A DNA stretch of 64,000 nucleotides from Erigeron canadensis (taxonomy: Eukaryota; Streptophyta; Magnoliopsida; Asterales; Asteraceae), in contig NC_057761.1 in assembly GCF_010389155.1 (NCBI RefSeq), positions 18,664,501-18,728,500 of the forward strand, given 5' to 3'. The notes beneath the pieces were generated by a model. That model ran no database searches, had not been told where the DNA came from, and saw only the letters and a list, made by a program, of their open reading frames with translations. The position numbers and the translations under genes are program-made. This document shows positions 1 through 10,415 of this stretch, one piece after another (position 1 is the stretch's first letter; each line of letters starts with the position of its first letter).

Positions 1-1909
1 GGTATAACTAAAACTAATGAAGTTTTAAAGTGCAAATTTCTTGACTCACTACCACCAAAATGGAATAATTATATCTCTTCTGTGAAACTAAGTTCTTTGT
101 ATAAAGATCTTGATCTCCCTGGACTTTTTGGTTTACTCCATAACTAAGAATGTTCAGAGGCTGAGAAGCTATTTGCTATGGGTGATTCCTACAATCAAAC
201 TGCTACTGCACTTGTTGCATCATTGACTGAACATCCCAGTCCAATGTCTGATGAGGTCATTCCTAATGTCAATGAAGCTATTCCTGTTGTTTCTAACACT
301 AACACTGTTTGTTCCCGTTCTGAATGTGAAGAATCTGATAGTGATGATTTGGCTGAAGAGGTTGCTATGTTGGCTGATAAAATCAGAAGAAGGTCTTTTA
401 ATAAAGTCAAAGGAAGAGGAAAAAGTGGCAAAGCTGATAAGTCCAAGTAGCCATTTGATATGTCCTGTGTTACTTGTTACAAATGTGGCAAAACTGGACA
501 TATGGCTGGTGATTGTAGATCTAAATAGACTAAGCAAGCTGGGTCATCCAAAGGTGGAAGAAGTGAAAAATATTCAAAGCTCAAAGGAAAATATAAGGCC
601 TTAAAGGCACAAGTTGATGAGCTGAATAAAATGGTTGAATCAAATGAGAAAAGTCTTGTTGCTAAAGATTGGGCAGAAAGTGCTACTTCATCTGATGATG
701 AAATGTATGAAAATGCAACATGTCTCATGGATAAAGAAGCTACTCAAAAGTTTAATGAAGATCTTGAGAAAATTCAAAAGCAATCTGGGTCAGCTCACAA
801 TGCCTCAACCAGTCAAACCACTTCACCTGAGGTAATTTCTTTTTCAAATCTATCTGACAATGATAAGCTGTATAGACTTAACAGATTGGGTGATGAGGTT
901 CTTTTACAAAAGCATTTCAATCAAGAACTTAAAAAGGAAATTTCTTTGTTGAAACTTGATATCAGTTCTAAGAATCACACTATTGAAAAACTTGAATCTG
1001 AAGTTAAAGCTCAAAAACAATTAAACTCCATTTTAGTAAAAGAAGCTAAAACTGCAGAAGAAAAGTTTTTAAAGGTCAAACAGATCACTGAATCTTGGTG
1101 TATCAACTTTAAAAGAGCTGCTAAGTGTGTTAATGTTCAAGTTCCTCATCAAGTCCAAGTTGAGTTTGATGGTGACTATGATAGGGCTATAGCTATAAGT
1201 GAAGTCTGTGCTATGGAACCCTGTTATCAGCCTCCTTCACCTCCTAAAGTCCAAACCAAGGGTAAGAAATCCAAACCAATTAAGTTGGCTAGGATTACTG
1301 GGATAGGTTTTAATGATCCTGAAGTTAATGGTCAAACTATTGCTGAAGCTGTGTCTGAAGCTGATAAAATTGTTGAATTAAAACCTGAGGAAAGTCTTGA
1401 TTTGTCCAAGCTGACCATTTCCCAGTCTGTATCAGATTCTAAATCTAAAACAAAAAATGTCATTTCAAAGAAAAACAAAAGGAAAGCCAGAGATCATAGT
1501 GTTCCAAAAAAGAAAACTAAGTTGTCAAAAAGTGTCTGGTTCTCAAGAAAGAATGTCCAAAAGCAAATCTGTGTCTGTTTCAAAATCCACCAAGTCTGAC
1601 TCAGATCAACTAATTTCTAAATATGTTGAGTCCAGAATTGGTGATGGTCCTTCAAATGAGAATTTACTTAAAGATGTTTCTGATCGAAACATTGTTGATC
1701 AAAGTAAATTAAGGGCAGAGTGCAAGAAAAATGGAATAGGCAAAGGTTTTGCTAAAAAGAAAAGTTTAAGTGTTGCTAAAAAGAATTTCAATTCTGGCAA
1801 AGGACAATTAAAGCAACAATGGGTAACAAAGTCTGTTAAGAGTGTTGGTTCTGTGTCAGAATCTGAGTCAGACCCTACTGTCAACTCTGGTGAACCCATC
1901 TCTGGATAG
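1..1909 (+). pseudogene. Copia gag (capsid/nucleocapsid), decayed
   Basis: Gag of the plus-strand element; its start is outside the window. Frame 1 runs from base 1 and is broken by TAA at 145, TAG at 448 and TAG at 526. A CCHC zinc knuckle (C-X2-C-X4-H-X4-C; cysteine codons at 475, 484 and 514, histidine at 499) lies between two of these stops and marks nucleocapsid. 631-1599 is a long lysine/glutamate-rich, coiled-coil-like segment. Near 1540-1600 the coding sense moves from frame 1 to frame 2, which runs to 1909 as a Ser/Lys-rich tail leading to the protease. In a live element this protein would package the RNA in cytoplasmic particles; this copy cannot make it intact. Confidence 0.75.
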
Positions 1910-1941
1910 GTTCCCAAGATGAACTAATCTCTTAACAATGC

Positions 1942-4900
1942 ATGCAGGGCTATCAAAACGAAGATATATGGCACTTGGATAGTGGGTGTTCCAAGCATAT
2001 GACCGGATGTAAGCCCCTGCTTAGTAACTTTAGGACGCGCGCTGGTCCTAGTGTTACTTTTGGAGATGATTCTCAAGGAAAGACTGAAGGTTTTGGCATA
2101 CTTTCTAATGGTCCCCTTACCTTCAAACGAGTTTCTTATGTTAATGGTTTGAAACACAATTTGATTAGTGTGAGTCAATTGTGTGATGCTGGTTATGAAG
2201 TAAGATTCCGAGCTGATAAGGGAATTGTTCTTGATTTAGAAGGCAATGTGGTTCTGATTGCTAAAAGGGATGAGAATTTATTTTCTTTTGATATGAAAAG
2301 ACCAACTGTCACTAGAGAAGTCTGTTTCATGTCAAAGACTAAAGATGAGCTGAATTGGTTATGGCACAAAAGGTTATCTCATATGAATTTCAAAGATATC
2401 AACAAGCTGTGTAAGAAGGAGTTGGTGTCTGGTCTTCCAATGATTAACTATGAGAAGGACAAGCTGTGTGATGCTTGTGAAAAAGGCAAACAACACAAGG
2501 CTTCATTTAAGTCTAAAACCTGTTCCACAATCAATGATTGTTTAGATTTGCTTCATATGGATCTCTTTGGACCAATTAGTACTCCATCCTTTACAGGGAT
2601 GAGGTATTCCTTGGTCATTGTTGATGAATACTCAAGATATACATGGGTTTTCTTTCTAAAACACAAGAGTGAAGCTGCTGATGTCATTATTCATTTTATT
2701 AAACAAGTTGAAGTTCTATACAAAAGGCCTGTTAGGCAATTGAGGAGTGACAATGGAACTGAATTCAAAAACATCACTATCTACAAATTCTGCAGTGAAA
2801 AAGGAATTTCACAAGTGTACTCAGCAGCAAGAACTTTTCAACAAAATGGTGTTGCAGAAAGAAGAAATAAAACTCTCATTAAAGCTGCCAGATCTATGAT
2901 GGCTCAAAATAATGTGAAGTCTCACTTTTGGGCTGAAGCAATTCGCACAGCTTGCTTTACGCAAAACAGATCCCTAATTGTAAAAAGACATCAGAAAACT
3001 GCATATGAACTTCTTAGGGGGAGAAAATCTGAAATAGGTTTTCTAAGAATGTTTGGAAGTCCTTGCTATATCCTAAATCAGAAAGACCATCTTGGAAAGT
3101 TTGATGAGAAAACAGATGAAGGTATCCTTCTTGGATATGCAACAATGATGAAAGCATACAGAGTGTACAATAAGAGAACAAAAACAATTGAAAACTCTGT
3201 AAATGTAACTATTGAAGAAGGTTGTTCTAGTTCTAAGGAATTTCAAGATGTGGATGCTATTAATCTTGAAGAACTTACAGAACCTGAGAATGAGCCTCCA
3301 TCAAATCCACCAGTTAATTCTGGTAATGCTCAGACTTAGGGGGAGCAACCTATAGAAGATGATGAAGATGTACCAATCTTTGAAGATGCTCTTGATGTTC
3401 CAATTCCTGAAGAAAATTTTGTCCCACTTCAAGCTGATCCAGACTCCCCTGTGAAAGCTGATCATTCTTTTCCTCAAAATGATCATGCTGAACCACAAAA
3501 TCTGAATCAGTCTGAACTTCCTAATGTTGGTAATCAAACTCATGTTACCAAGTGGACAAAATGTCATCCTATTAATCAAATCATTGGTGATCCTCTTTCT
3601 GGTGTTAAAACAAGAAGAAAGGCAACTGGAAATTTTTGCATGTTTGTTAATTTTATCAGTAAGATGGAACCAACTGAAATTCATGAAGCTCTGGCAGATC
3701 CATCTTGGGTGAATGTAATGTAAGATGAATTAACACAGTTTGAAAGAAATAAGGTTTGGGAACTTGTTCCAAGACCTCATCACAAGACTGTGATTGGCAC
3801 CAAGTGGGTCTACAAAAACAAGATGGATAAAAGGGGAGTGGTAACTAGAAACAAGGCAAGACTGGTAGCTCTTGGTTACAGACAAGAAGATGGATGTGAT
3901 TATGATGAGACCTTTACTCCTGTAGCTAGATTGGAGGCAATTAGAATGTTCTTGGCCTACTCTGCTCACAAAGGCTTCAAGGTTTATCAAATGGATGTGA
4001 AGAGTGCATTTCTCAATGGGAAATTGGAGGAAGAAGTCTATGTTGAACAACCTCCTGGTTTTGAAAGCTCCATGTATCTAGATCATGTATTCAAGCTTGA
4101 CAAAGCTCTCTATGGGTTGAAGCAAGCTCCAAGGGCATGGTATGATACATTGTCTAAATTTTTGCTTGAAAACAAGTTCAAAAGAGGTAATGTTGACAAG
4201 ACTTTGTTTGTGAGAAAATATAAGGATGATATCTTACTTGTGCAAATATATGTAGATGATATCATATTTGGTTCTAGCAGTGAAAGACTTTGTGAAAAGT
4301 TTTCAAAATTAATGTTTAAAAGGTATGAAATGAGCATGATGAGAGAACTAAACTATTTTCTAGGTTTACAAATTAAACAGTCTAAAAATGGAATTTTTAT
4401 AAACGAAGGAAAATATGTAAAAGATCTCTTAAAGAAATTTGGCTTTAGTGATTGCTCACCTATGAAAACTCCTATGGGAACTGGTGATAAGCTAAGTGAA
4501 GATAAAAGTGGCAAATCTGTTGACATCACAGCTTATAGGGGTATGATAGGGTCTTTACTTTACTTAACTGTAAGTAGACCAGATATCATGTTTGCTACAT
4601 GTCTTTGTGCAAGATATCAAGCTAGTCCAAAAGAATCTCATCTAAAAGCTGTGAAGAGAATCTTTAGATACCTTAAAGGTAGTCCCGATCTTGGTCTTTG
4701 GTATCCCAAAGACTCAGGATTTGATCTAATTGGCTATTCAGATTCTGACTTTGCAGGCTGTAAGATAGACAGGAAAAGCACATCTGGTGCTTGTCAAATG
4801 CTTGGCAATAGACTTGTAAGCTGGTCTAGTAAGAAGCAGCATTCAGTTTTCATTTCAACTGTAGAAGCTGAGTATGTAGCTGCAGGGAGCTGTTGCTCAC

Positions 4901-5190
4901 AAGTCCTTTGGATGCAATATCAGCTTCAAGACTATGGTGTTATTGCTTCAAAGACTCCAATCTTTTGCGACAACACCAGTGCCATTGCCATTTCCAATAA
5001 TCCTGTTCTACATTCAAGGACAAAGCACATTGATATAAGATACTACTTTATCAGAGACCATGTGATGAAAGAAGATATTAAACTTTACTTCATTCCAACT
5101 GAAAATCAATTAGCTGATCTGTTCACAAAACCATTGGATGAAAAACGGTTCAATTATCTCATAAGTAAGTTAGGTATGCTAAATATGTAA
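1942..5190 (+). pseudogene. Copia pol: protease, integrase, reverse transcriptase, RNase H
   Basis: One frame (frame 1) covers all of pol with two internal stops, TAG at 3337 and TAA at 3721. Seen in order: the protease motif LDSGCSKHMTG just after the start; the integrase zinc region (H..H with CDAC, about 2360-2500); the integrase core with HMDLFGP, RSDNGTEF and a following glutamate (about 2550-2910); the reverse transcriptase with TKWVYKNK (3799), [11 protein letters not shown] (3990) and the catalytic [10 protein letters not shown] (about 4249); RNase H with SDSDFAG, TVEAEY and [10 protein letters not shown] (about 4738-5060). It ends at a natural TAA after the usual copia C-terminus. 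Both stops sit where related proteins have ordinary residues, so they are secondary damage. The frame just before 1942 is also broken. Confidence 0.88.
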
Positions 5191-5429
5191 AGGGTAGTGA
5201 GATAATTAATGACAAATCTGACCCCTTATAAATATTTCACATCTTAAGAGGAAGTTGTGTCTAAGACAGATTACTCTCTTATACTTGGTTATTGTCAAGT
5301 AAATTAGAGTAAGCTGAGTCTGACCCAGCTTCGTGGTTATTTTTGTTATTAAATATCTCAGTGCATTTTATATATTTTTATTAGTATTTAATCTACTCTT
5401 TTATCCGTTTCAACTCATTTGGTGATTGA

Positions 5430-5558
5430 CACGTGTGGGTATAACGGTTTGTTCCTGCAAAAAGGTACCCCCACTACTTGTTCTCCACCATTGAGATTAT
5501 TTCTCTTTCTTCCCTCCAAACGGTAACTTTTAAACAATTGTTTAATAAACTATAAATA
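5430..5558 (+). promoter_or_regulatory. Promoter-like block before the third frame: G-box and TATA
   Basis: Between the end of pol and the third frame lie a perfect G-box core CACGTG (5430-5435, context GACACGTGTG) and a strong TATAAATA (5551-5558). A CT-rich stretch resembling a plant 5' UTR follows (about 5580-5635), then the first ATG at 5646. Spacing from TATA to ATG is about 95 bases, as in ordinary plant genes. A downstream frame in a retroelement is usually thought to need readthrough or splicing, so a local promoter would be an alternative. Motifs are seen; activity is inference. Confidence 0.4.
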
Positions 5559-5645
5559 CCAAGTTGAAACCTAATTCCCAAATCACTATTTCATATTCTC
5601 AAGTTAATCTCTACTCTCTCTCAATTTCTCAAATTGACCCAAGCA

Positions 5646-8600
5646 ATGCAAGTTTACCTTGATTTTTGCAGAAATAGAGAATTGGAAGAAGGAAGTGAGG
5701 AAGTTGTCCCTTCTTCGACGCGATCTGAGTCTAACACTCAATCTGCCAATCAGGGGGCCCAAGGTACACATGTTTCTATTCCCTCAAACTCTTCCAAATC
5801 TATTCATTCTTCTCCACCAAAAGAGGGTGAAGAGTTGGTCACATCATCAGCCTCTCTAACCACACCCTCCACCAAAATTTTACAATCCAACTCTCCAAAA
5901 CACATCGTTGAGGACGTAGTTCCTGCCGATGCTAAAAATTAAAGATCCAAAAGAAAAAGATCTGCTTCTGGGGTTGAGAAAATTCCAATTTTAAAGTTTA
6001 AACTCCCCCATGGTGCATTGGACGCTGAGGAACGTTCCGAAGCTGACTTTGCCACCCAAGCTGATCCACCGATTACTCCAAACCCATCTGCATCCTCCCA
6101 AAAGGATGTAGACGAGATAAAAGGGACAACTGCTGCTATCCAACCCTCCTAACAGGGTGACGATATTGAAAGAAAGACCTCCCCCTAAGGTCATACTGTG
6201 TCAAAACCAGATTCATCATCATCAGCCTTCCAAAAGGTTGATGATATCATTAAAGGGAACCCAGAGGATCCAGCCCAGATCCAAATAGAGTCAGAGTCTG
6301 TGCACATGTTGACTGAGGATGATTAGCCAAAAGATGTTAGTATCAAAGGCCTATGTGACACTGCTCTCATTCCCTAAGCTGGTCAGACTCCTACCTTCTT
6401 ACACTCTAAGTCTACACTGGTTGTCAATGCCCCTTCTGGATCACAAGGAGGGGTACAGGCCTCAATTCTCCTTCATGATACTTTGATGACACAACACACC
6501 TCTATTGAAGGGCAATCAACTACCCTTAACATTACACCTGCAGGGTCTGTGTCTGCATCTGTCCTTGGACAGAAGGATCCTGTAGGTTACATGACTCTCT
6601 TTAGGGAGGTCATGTAGCCCCTTGTGCAGCAAAGGGAACCATTAATGGTCCTCACGATGTCAATGAGAACAAAATCACTTACTCCGGGAGTGATTCTTCA
6701 TTCGATGAAGAGCTTGCCCGTCCATCCTCAAGGGATGATCTGATGGAAGATGCCACTGGAGGAGTTGATCAACCTCATGATCAACATATTCCCACTGGCC
6801 CTCAGTCTGAACTTCAAGACAATCCTACTCAGACTGAACAACTCAACATCATTTCTGAAAGATCTGCTCATGAGACTCACTCTCATGAGAAAATTCACCA
6901 AAACTCTCTTTCACTCCGCCCCCTTCTATATGAGCCCAATGACCCTAATTTTAAGGATTGCAAGCTGCTCTTTCCAGAGTTAGTGGCCCTTAAGCCAATT
7001 GCAAGTTCTTCTCAAGCTGCCACCATCTCATTAAAAGATGTGGTAGATCAGCTCACTGTGTTCACATTAGCCTCTAAGGTTGAGAACTCAAAGCTGGTTG
7101 AAAGCTTGAACAAGATCCAAAAGGATCAGGAATTGATGAACTTAAATGTTACAAAATGGTCTCAAGCTCAGACTGCACTAGAAGAAATTTTGAAGAAGGC
7201 AGTTGACTTGATGCAAGAAAATCAAAGGAAGCTGACTCAGTCTCTGAATCTGTTCACCAAGGCCATTAATGAAGAACAAAAAGTGAACAAGAGTACTTTG
7301 AGTCAGATTGAGAAGGCAACAACTAAATACACAGGAAATGTCACCAGTGAACTCAAAATTTCCACAAAGAATCAAGTTGAATTTAAGAAAGAACTGGTTG
7401 ATGTTGCTAAAAGTGTGAAAGAAAACATGGCTAATCTCCACAATGACAACATAGATCTCTACAGAGCACACTGTATCACAAACTTCTATGTTGAGTTGAA
7501 TTCTACCAAGTTAAGTGGTGTATTTGCTACACCAGTCTCCTCTGTCCCTGGTGATGATGACAAAAAGGGGGAGAAGACTGAGCTGGAGAAGGAAGCTGAG
7601 AAGCAAAGAGAAAGAGATCAAACTAACAAGAAGGTTGCTGAGTACATAAAGAAGCTGGATGAAAGACTGCTCAAAGAGAAAAGGAAGAGAGAAGCTAATG
7701 ATAGAAGAGTTGTTGTGTTTGGATCAAGTGAAGAAGGCGATAAAGAAAAGATAAAAATATCAGAGTCTAAGTCTGATAAAGGTGAAACAGATGAAGGAGA
7801 GAAGAATCAAACTGAGGGGGAGAAAAGTGATGAAGATAGAAGGAAGAAATCTGTGGAAGAAGAAGAAGTTGACAAATCTGACAAGTCTATCCAAGCTGTC
7901 CCTGTGCAAGCTGTGTCATTGCAAGTTGACCCAGCTTCCCAAGAAAAACCTAAAGATTCATCATCAAGTGAAGACAATATTACTCTGGACCAATTTATGC
8001 TCAAGAAGAGAACAAATGAAGAAGAAGGTCCTAGTGAAGTGAAGATGTCTGAACAAGATAGATTAGATTGGGAGTTGGCTGTAGAAAAAGCTCCTGAATT
8101 ATGTGTCACAGTTGAAGAAGCACACAAGATGGTGGTGGAAGATAGACTGGAAAGGGAAAGGAAGGCTAAAATTGCAAATGAAACTAAAAATGACCCACAG
8201 ATTGCACAAGCTATGCAAGAAGCTTACCAGAAGGAAGTTGATGAAGATAAAGATTTAAAAATTGACTCTGGCAAGCCAACTTAAAAAAAAAGAAAGTCTG
8301 TGGTGGTTCATACCAAGCCTTTAGAGAAAGTTAAAGATGTAAAGCAAAGTGCCATTGCTCATGACCAGTGGGAAGCTCATCACAAGACAAAAGTTATTGA
8401 AAGAATTCATAAAAGAAAATATCCTGAGCAGATCACTGGTGTACAACTAAAGAGAAAAAGAGGACAAGCTGAACCAAGTATCAGAATCACAAGAGTTGGT
8501 TTTGAAATAAATAGTGAAACTTATGATCTAGGTAAGCTGTATGAACTTGGTTACACTGAATGGGTTGAACTGCACAACATCATAATAAGGTCACCAGGAA

Positions 8601-9169
8601 TCCGTCAACAGACTGCTCTTGAAGCCCTGGAGCAGAAGTTTGACATCATCAGAAAGTTCAATATTGATGTATCTAGGCTGCCAAGACCTAACACTTATGA
8701 TGTAATTGGAGAAGATGAGACAGTTGAGCCCTTGAGAAACAAGAGAAGAAGAGTTGCTGTACCTAAAGCTCTTGAAGGTGATCATGCAGATTTTATCAAG
8801 AATCTAAATCCTTCAGAGTTTCTTGGTCAGCTATCACCAGATGCACTTGACAAGCTGCTTGAACATCTCAATCTGTCTCTACCTGCTGGTGTGGAAAATC
8901 CAAGAAGTGGTTTGTTTATTGAAAGTCCTGAGCATGGAATGTACTTTGTGAATGCAAGAGGTAAGTTGGTCTTCCAAATAACTGCTGAACTGAAGAAGGT
9001 ACCTCATATGCATCTCTTTGCTCTTTATAGATTTTGTCAAGCTTTTAGTGAGAAAGGGAATGGTTATGAACAATTTGTGATTAATGAAGGCCTTGATAGA
9101 AAATTAGATGTAACCATTGCCCCATCCTTTGAAGTGAAACATGAAGCTATAGAGATGTTGGGAAATTAA
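5646..9169 (+). pseudogene. Third (envelope-like) reading frame of the Sirevirus-like element
   Basis: A long coding-like region after pol, opened by ATG 5646 in frame 3. It has stops TAA 5940, TAA 6150, TAA 6186, TAG 6324, TAA 6375 and TAG 6615, moves to frame 2 near 6620-6650, then is open to TAA 8282 and again to the terminal stop at 9167-9169. The first part is Ser/Pro/Thr-rich; the middle (6950-7500) has heptad-like Leu/Val/Lys repeats suggesting coiled coil; 7560-8280 is highly charged (Lys/Glu runs); the last about 290 residues look globular. I see no clear signal peptide or membrane segment. Sireviruses are known to carry an envelope-like frame here, but a captured host sequence is also possible. 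Function unknown. Confidence 0.6.
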
Positions 9170-9370
9170 ATGTATAGTTCAACAAGTAATGAAATTTCTC
9201 AAATGTATTTCATGTTTATCAACTAAAAGCAATTTCTGTTTCATATCAGATTGAAAAGAACCCAAAAGATTCAAAGGGTCACAGTTTATTTGTTTATGTT
9301 TATTTGACTCTTTGCAAGCTGATAGTTAGAAAAAGTGTATTAGGTTTTGTCATCATCAAATAGGGGAGAT

Positions 9371-10415
9371 TGTTGAGTCCCAATGTAATTGTAAATTTAA
9401 TGATGACAAATCTTTTGTATAAACACTTAGTAATCTTTGAGTTCTTGTAATCTGATCTGGGTCAGTCTAAGCTCACACAGCTTTCTATCTGTCTCTGACC
9501 CAGATCATGCTTCATATGTTGTAATTGTTATATCTTATGGAAGCTAGTATTATTCAAGCTGCATCAATATGTAATAGCATTCAATCCAAGTCGAAGAGGA
9601 GGATTGAAGATAGAGGACTAGGCTGAGAGTGGAAGACAACTTAGAACTAGCAGTCAGCTTGGAGATACTTGTGCAGATTGGTGCTTTGACAAACGGCCCA
9701 ATCTGTGCCTGACAATCAAGTGAAGATAACAACCAGAATTGAAGATAAAGACAAATAATGTGACTAGGATTATTCCTTGTATTCAGGTTGGTGGTTGCAC
9801 TTTTACGTATGCGTATCTATACAGCGATTGGTTGAAGAGAGAATGTGCAGTGGTACATGGGGACCACAAGTACGATGAAAGAGCATGATCAAATATTCCT
9901 TTGTCACCCAACCAGAGTGATTTACGTGGTTAAATTGGACACCAAGTGATGTAGAGCCTTCGCCTATAAATGCTCCACTCCTTGACAAGCATAGTTATGA
10001 CATTCCTGAGAATCATTCTTCACACAAGTTCTCTGCTCTTATACACAGCTTAGTCTATAGAAGATCAGCTTTGGCTGAGTCTTCGTGAGTAGGAATTTAT
10101 TGATTGTTGTTTGTCATTTCAAGGGTTGTTTAGATATCTGTAGGCTATCTTGTTTCCGCAACAACCCAGTAATTCTTTGTATAGATTATATCTTGAATAA
10201 AGAATTACATTTAAAAATCAATCTGTGTCAAATAATGTTTTATTTTCAGCTTTACTGTTTCATTGATTATGTGATTTAGTTTAAATATTTACATTTACTG
10301 AATCTTTAAACTATCTATAAAAGGGTGAAAAGATCGAGTAAAGTTGTATTCATCCCCCTCTACAACTGTTCAGTGTATAATATACTCTGTATATTGCTAC
10401 ACAGTGGGACGTGTC
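9371..10415 (+). repeat. 3' LTR of the Sirevirus-like element
   Basis: The LTR starts with TGTTGAG directly after a purine-rich primer tract (AAATAGGGGAGAT, 9358-9370). A TATA-like CTATAAATG lies at about 9963, giving a usual promoter position. The end is set by where opposite-strand reverse transcriptase homology resumes (from about 10420); a CA suited to an LTR end occurs at 10415 and another at 10402, so the border is uncertain by about 13 bases. Length about 1.03-1.05 kb fits Sireviruses. The other LTR lies outside the window, so identity and target duplication cannot be checked here. 9170-9357 is untranslated element sequence. Confidence 0.7.

Larger units (their letters stand above)
1..10415 (+). 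mobile_element. Sirevirus-like Ty1/copia retrotransposon, 3' three quarters
   Basis: Order gag, protease, integrase, reverse transcriptase, RNase H is that of a Ty1/copia element; a long third frame after pol and a roughly 1 kb LTR are the layout of the Sirevirus (SIRE1/Maximus) group. The 5' LTR and gag start lie before base 1. The 3' LTR begins at 9371 after a purine tract. Immediately after about 10415 the sequence becomes reverse transcriptase on the opposite strand, so this element is inserted in another copia element. It is dead: gag, pol and the third frame contain at least a dozen in-frame stops and at least three frame changes. The group assignment is inference from layout; copia membership is clear from the proteins. 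Confidence 0.85.

Noticed and set aside
178..8284. Reassigned stop codons (non-standard code) in the Sirevirus-like element
   Set aside because: Host genes in the window use TGA and TAG normally as stops, so decay by C-to-T change is far more likely.
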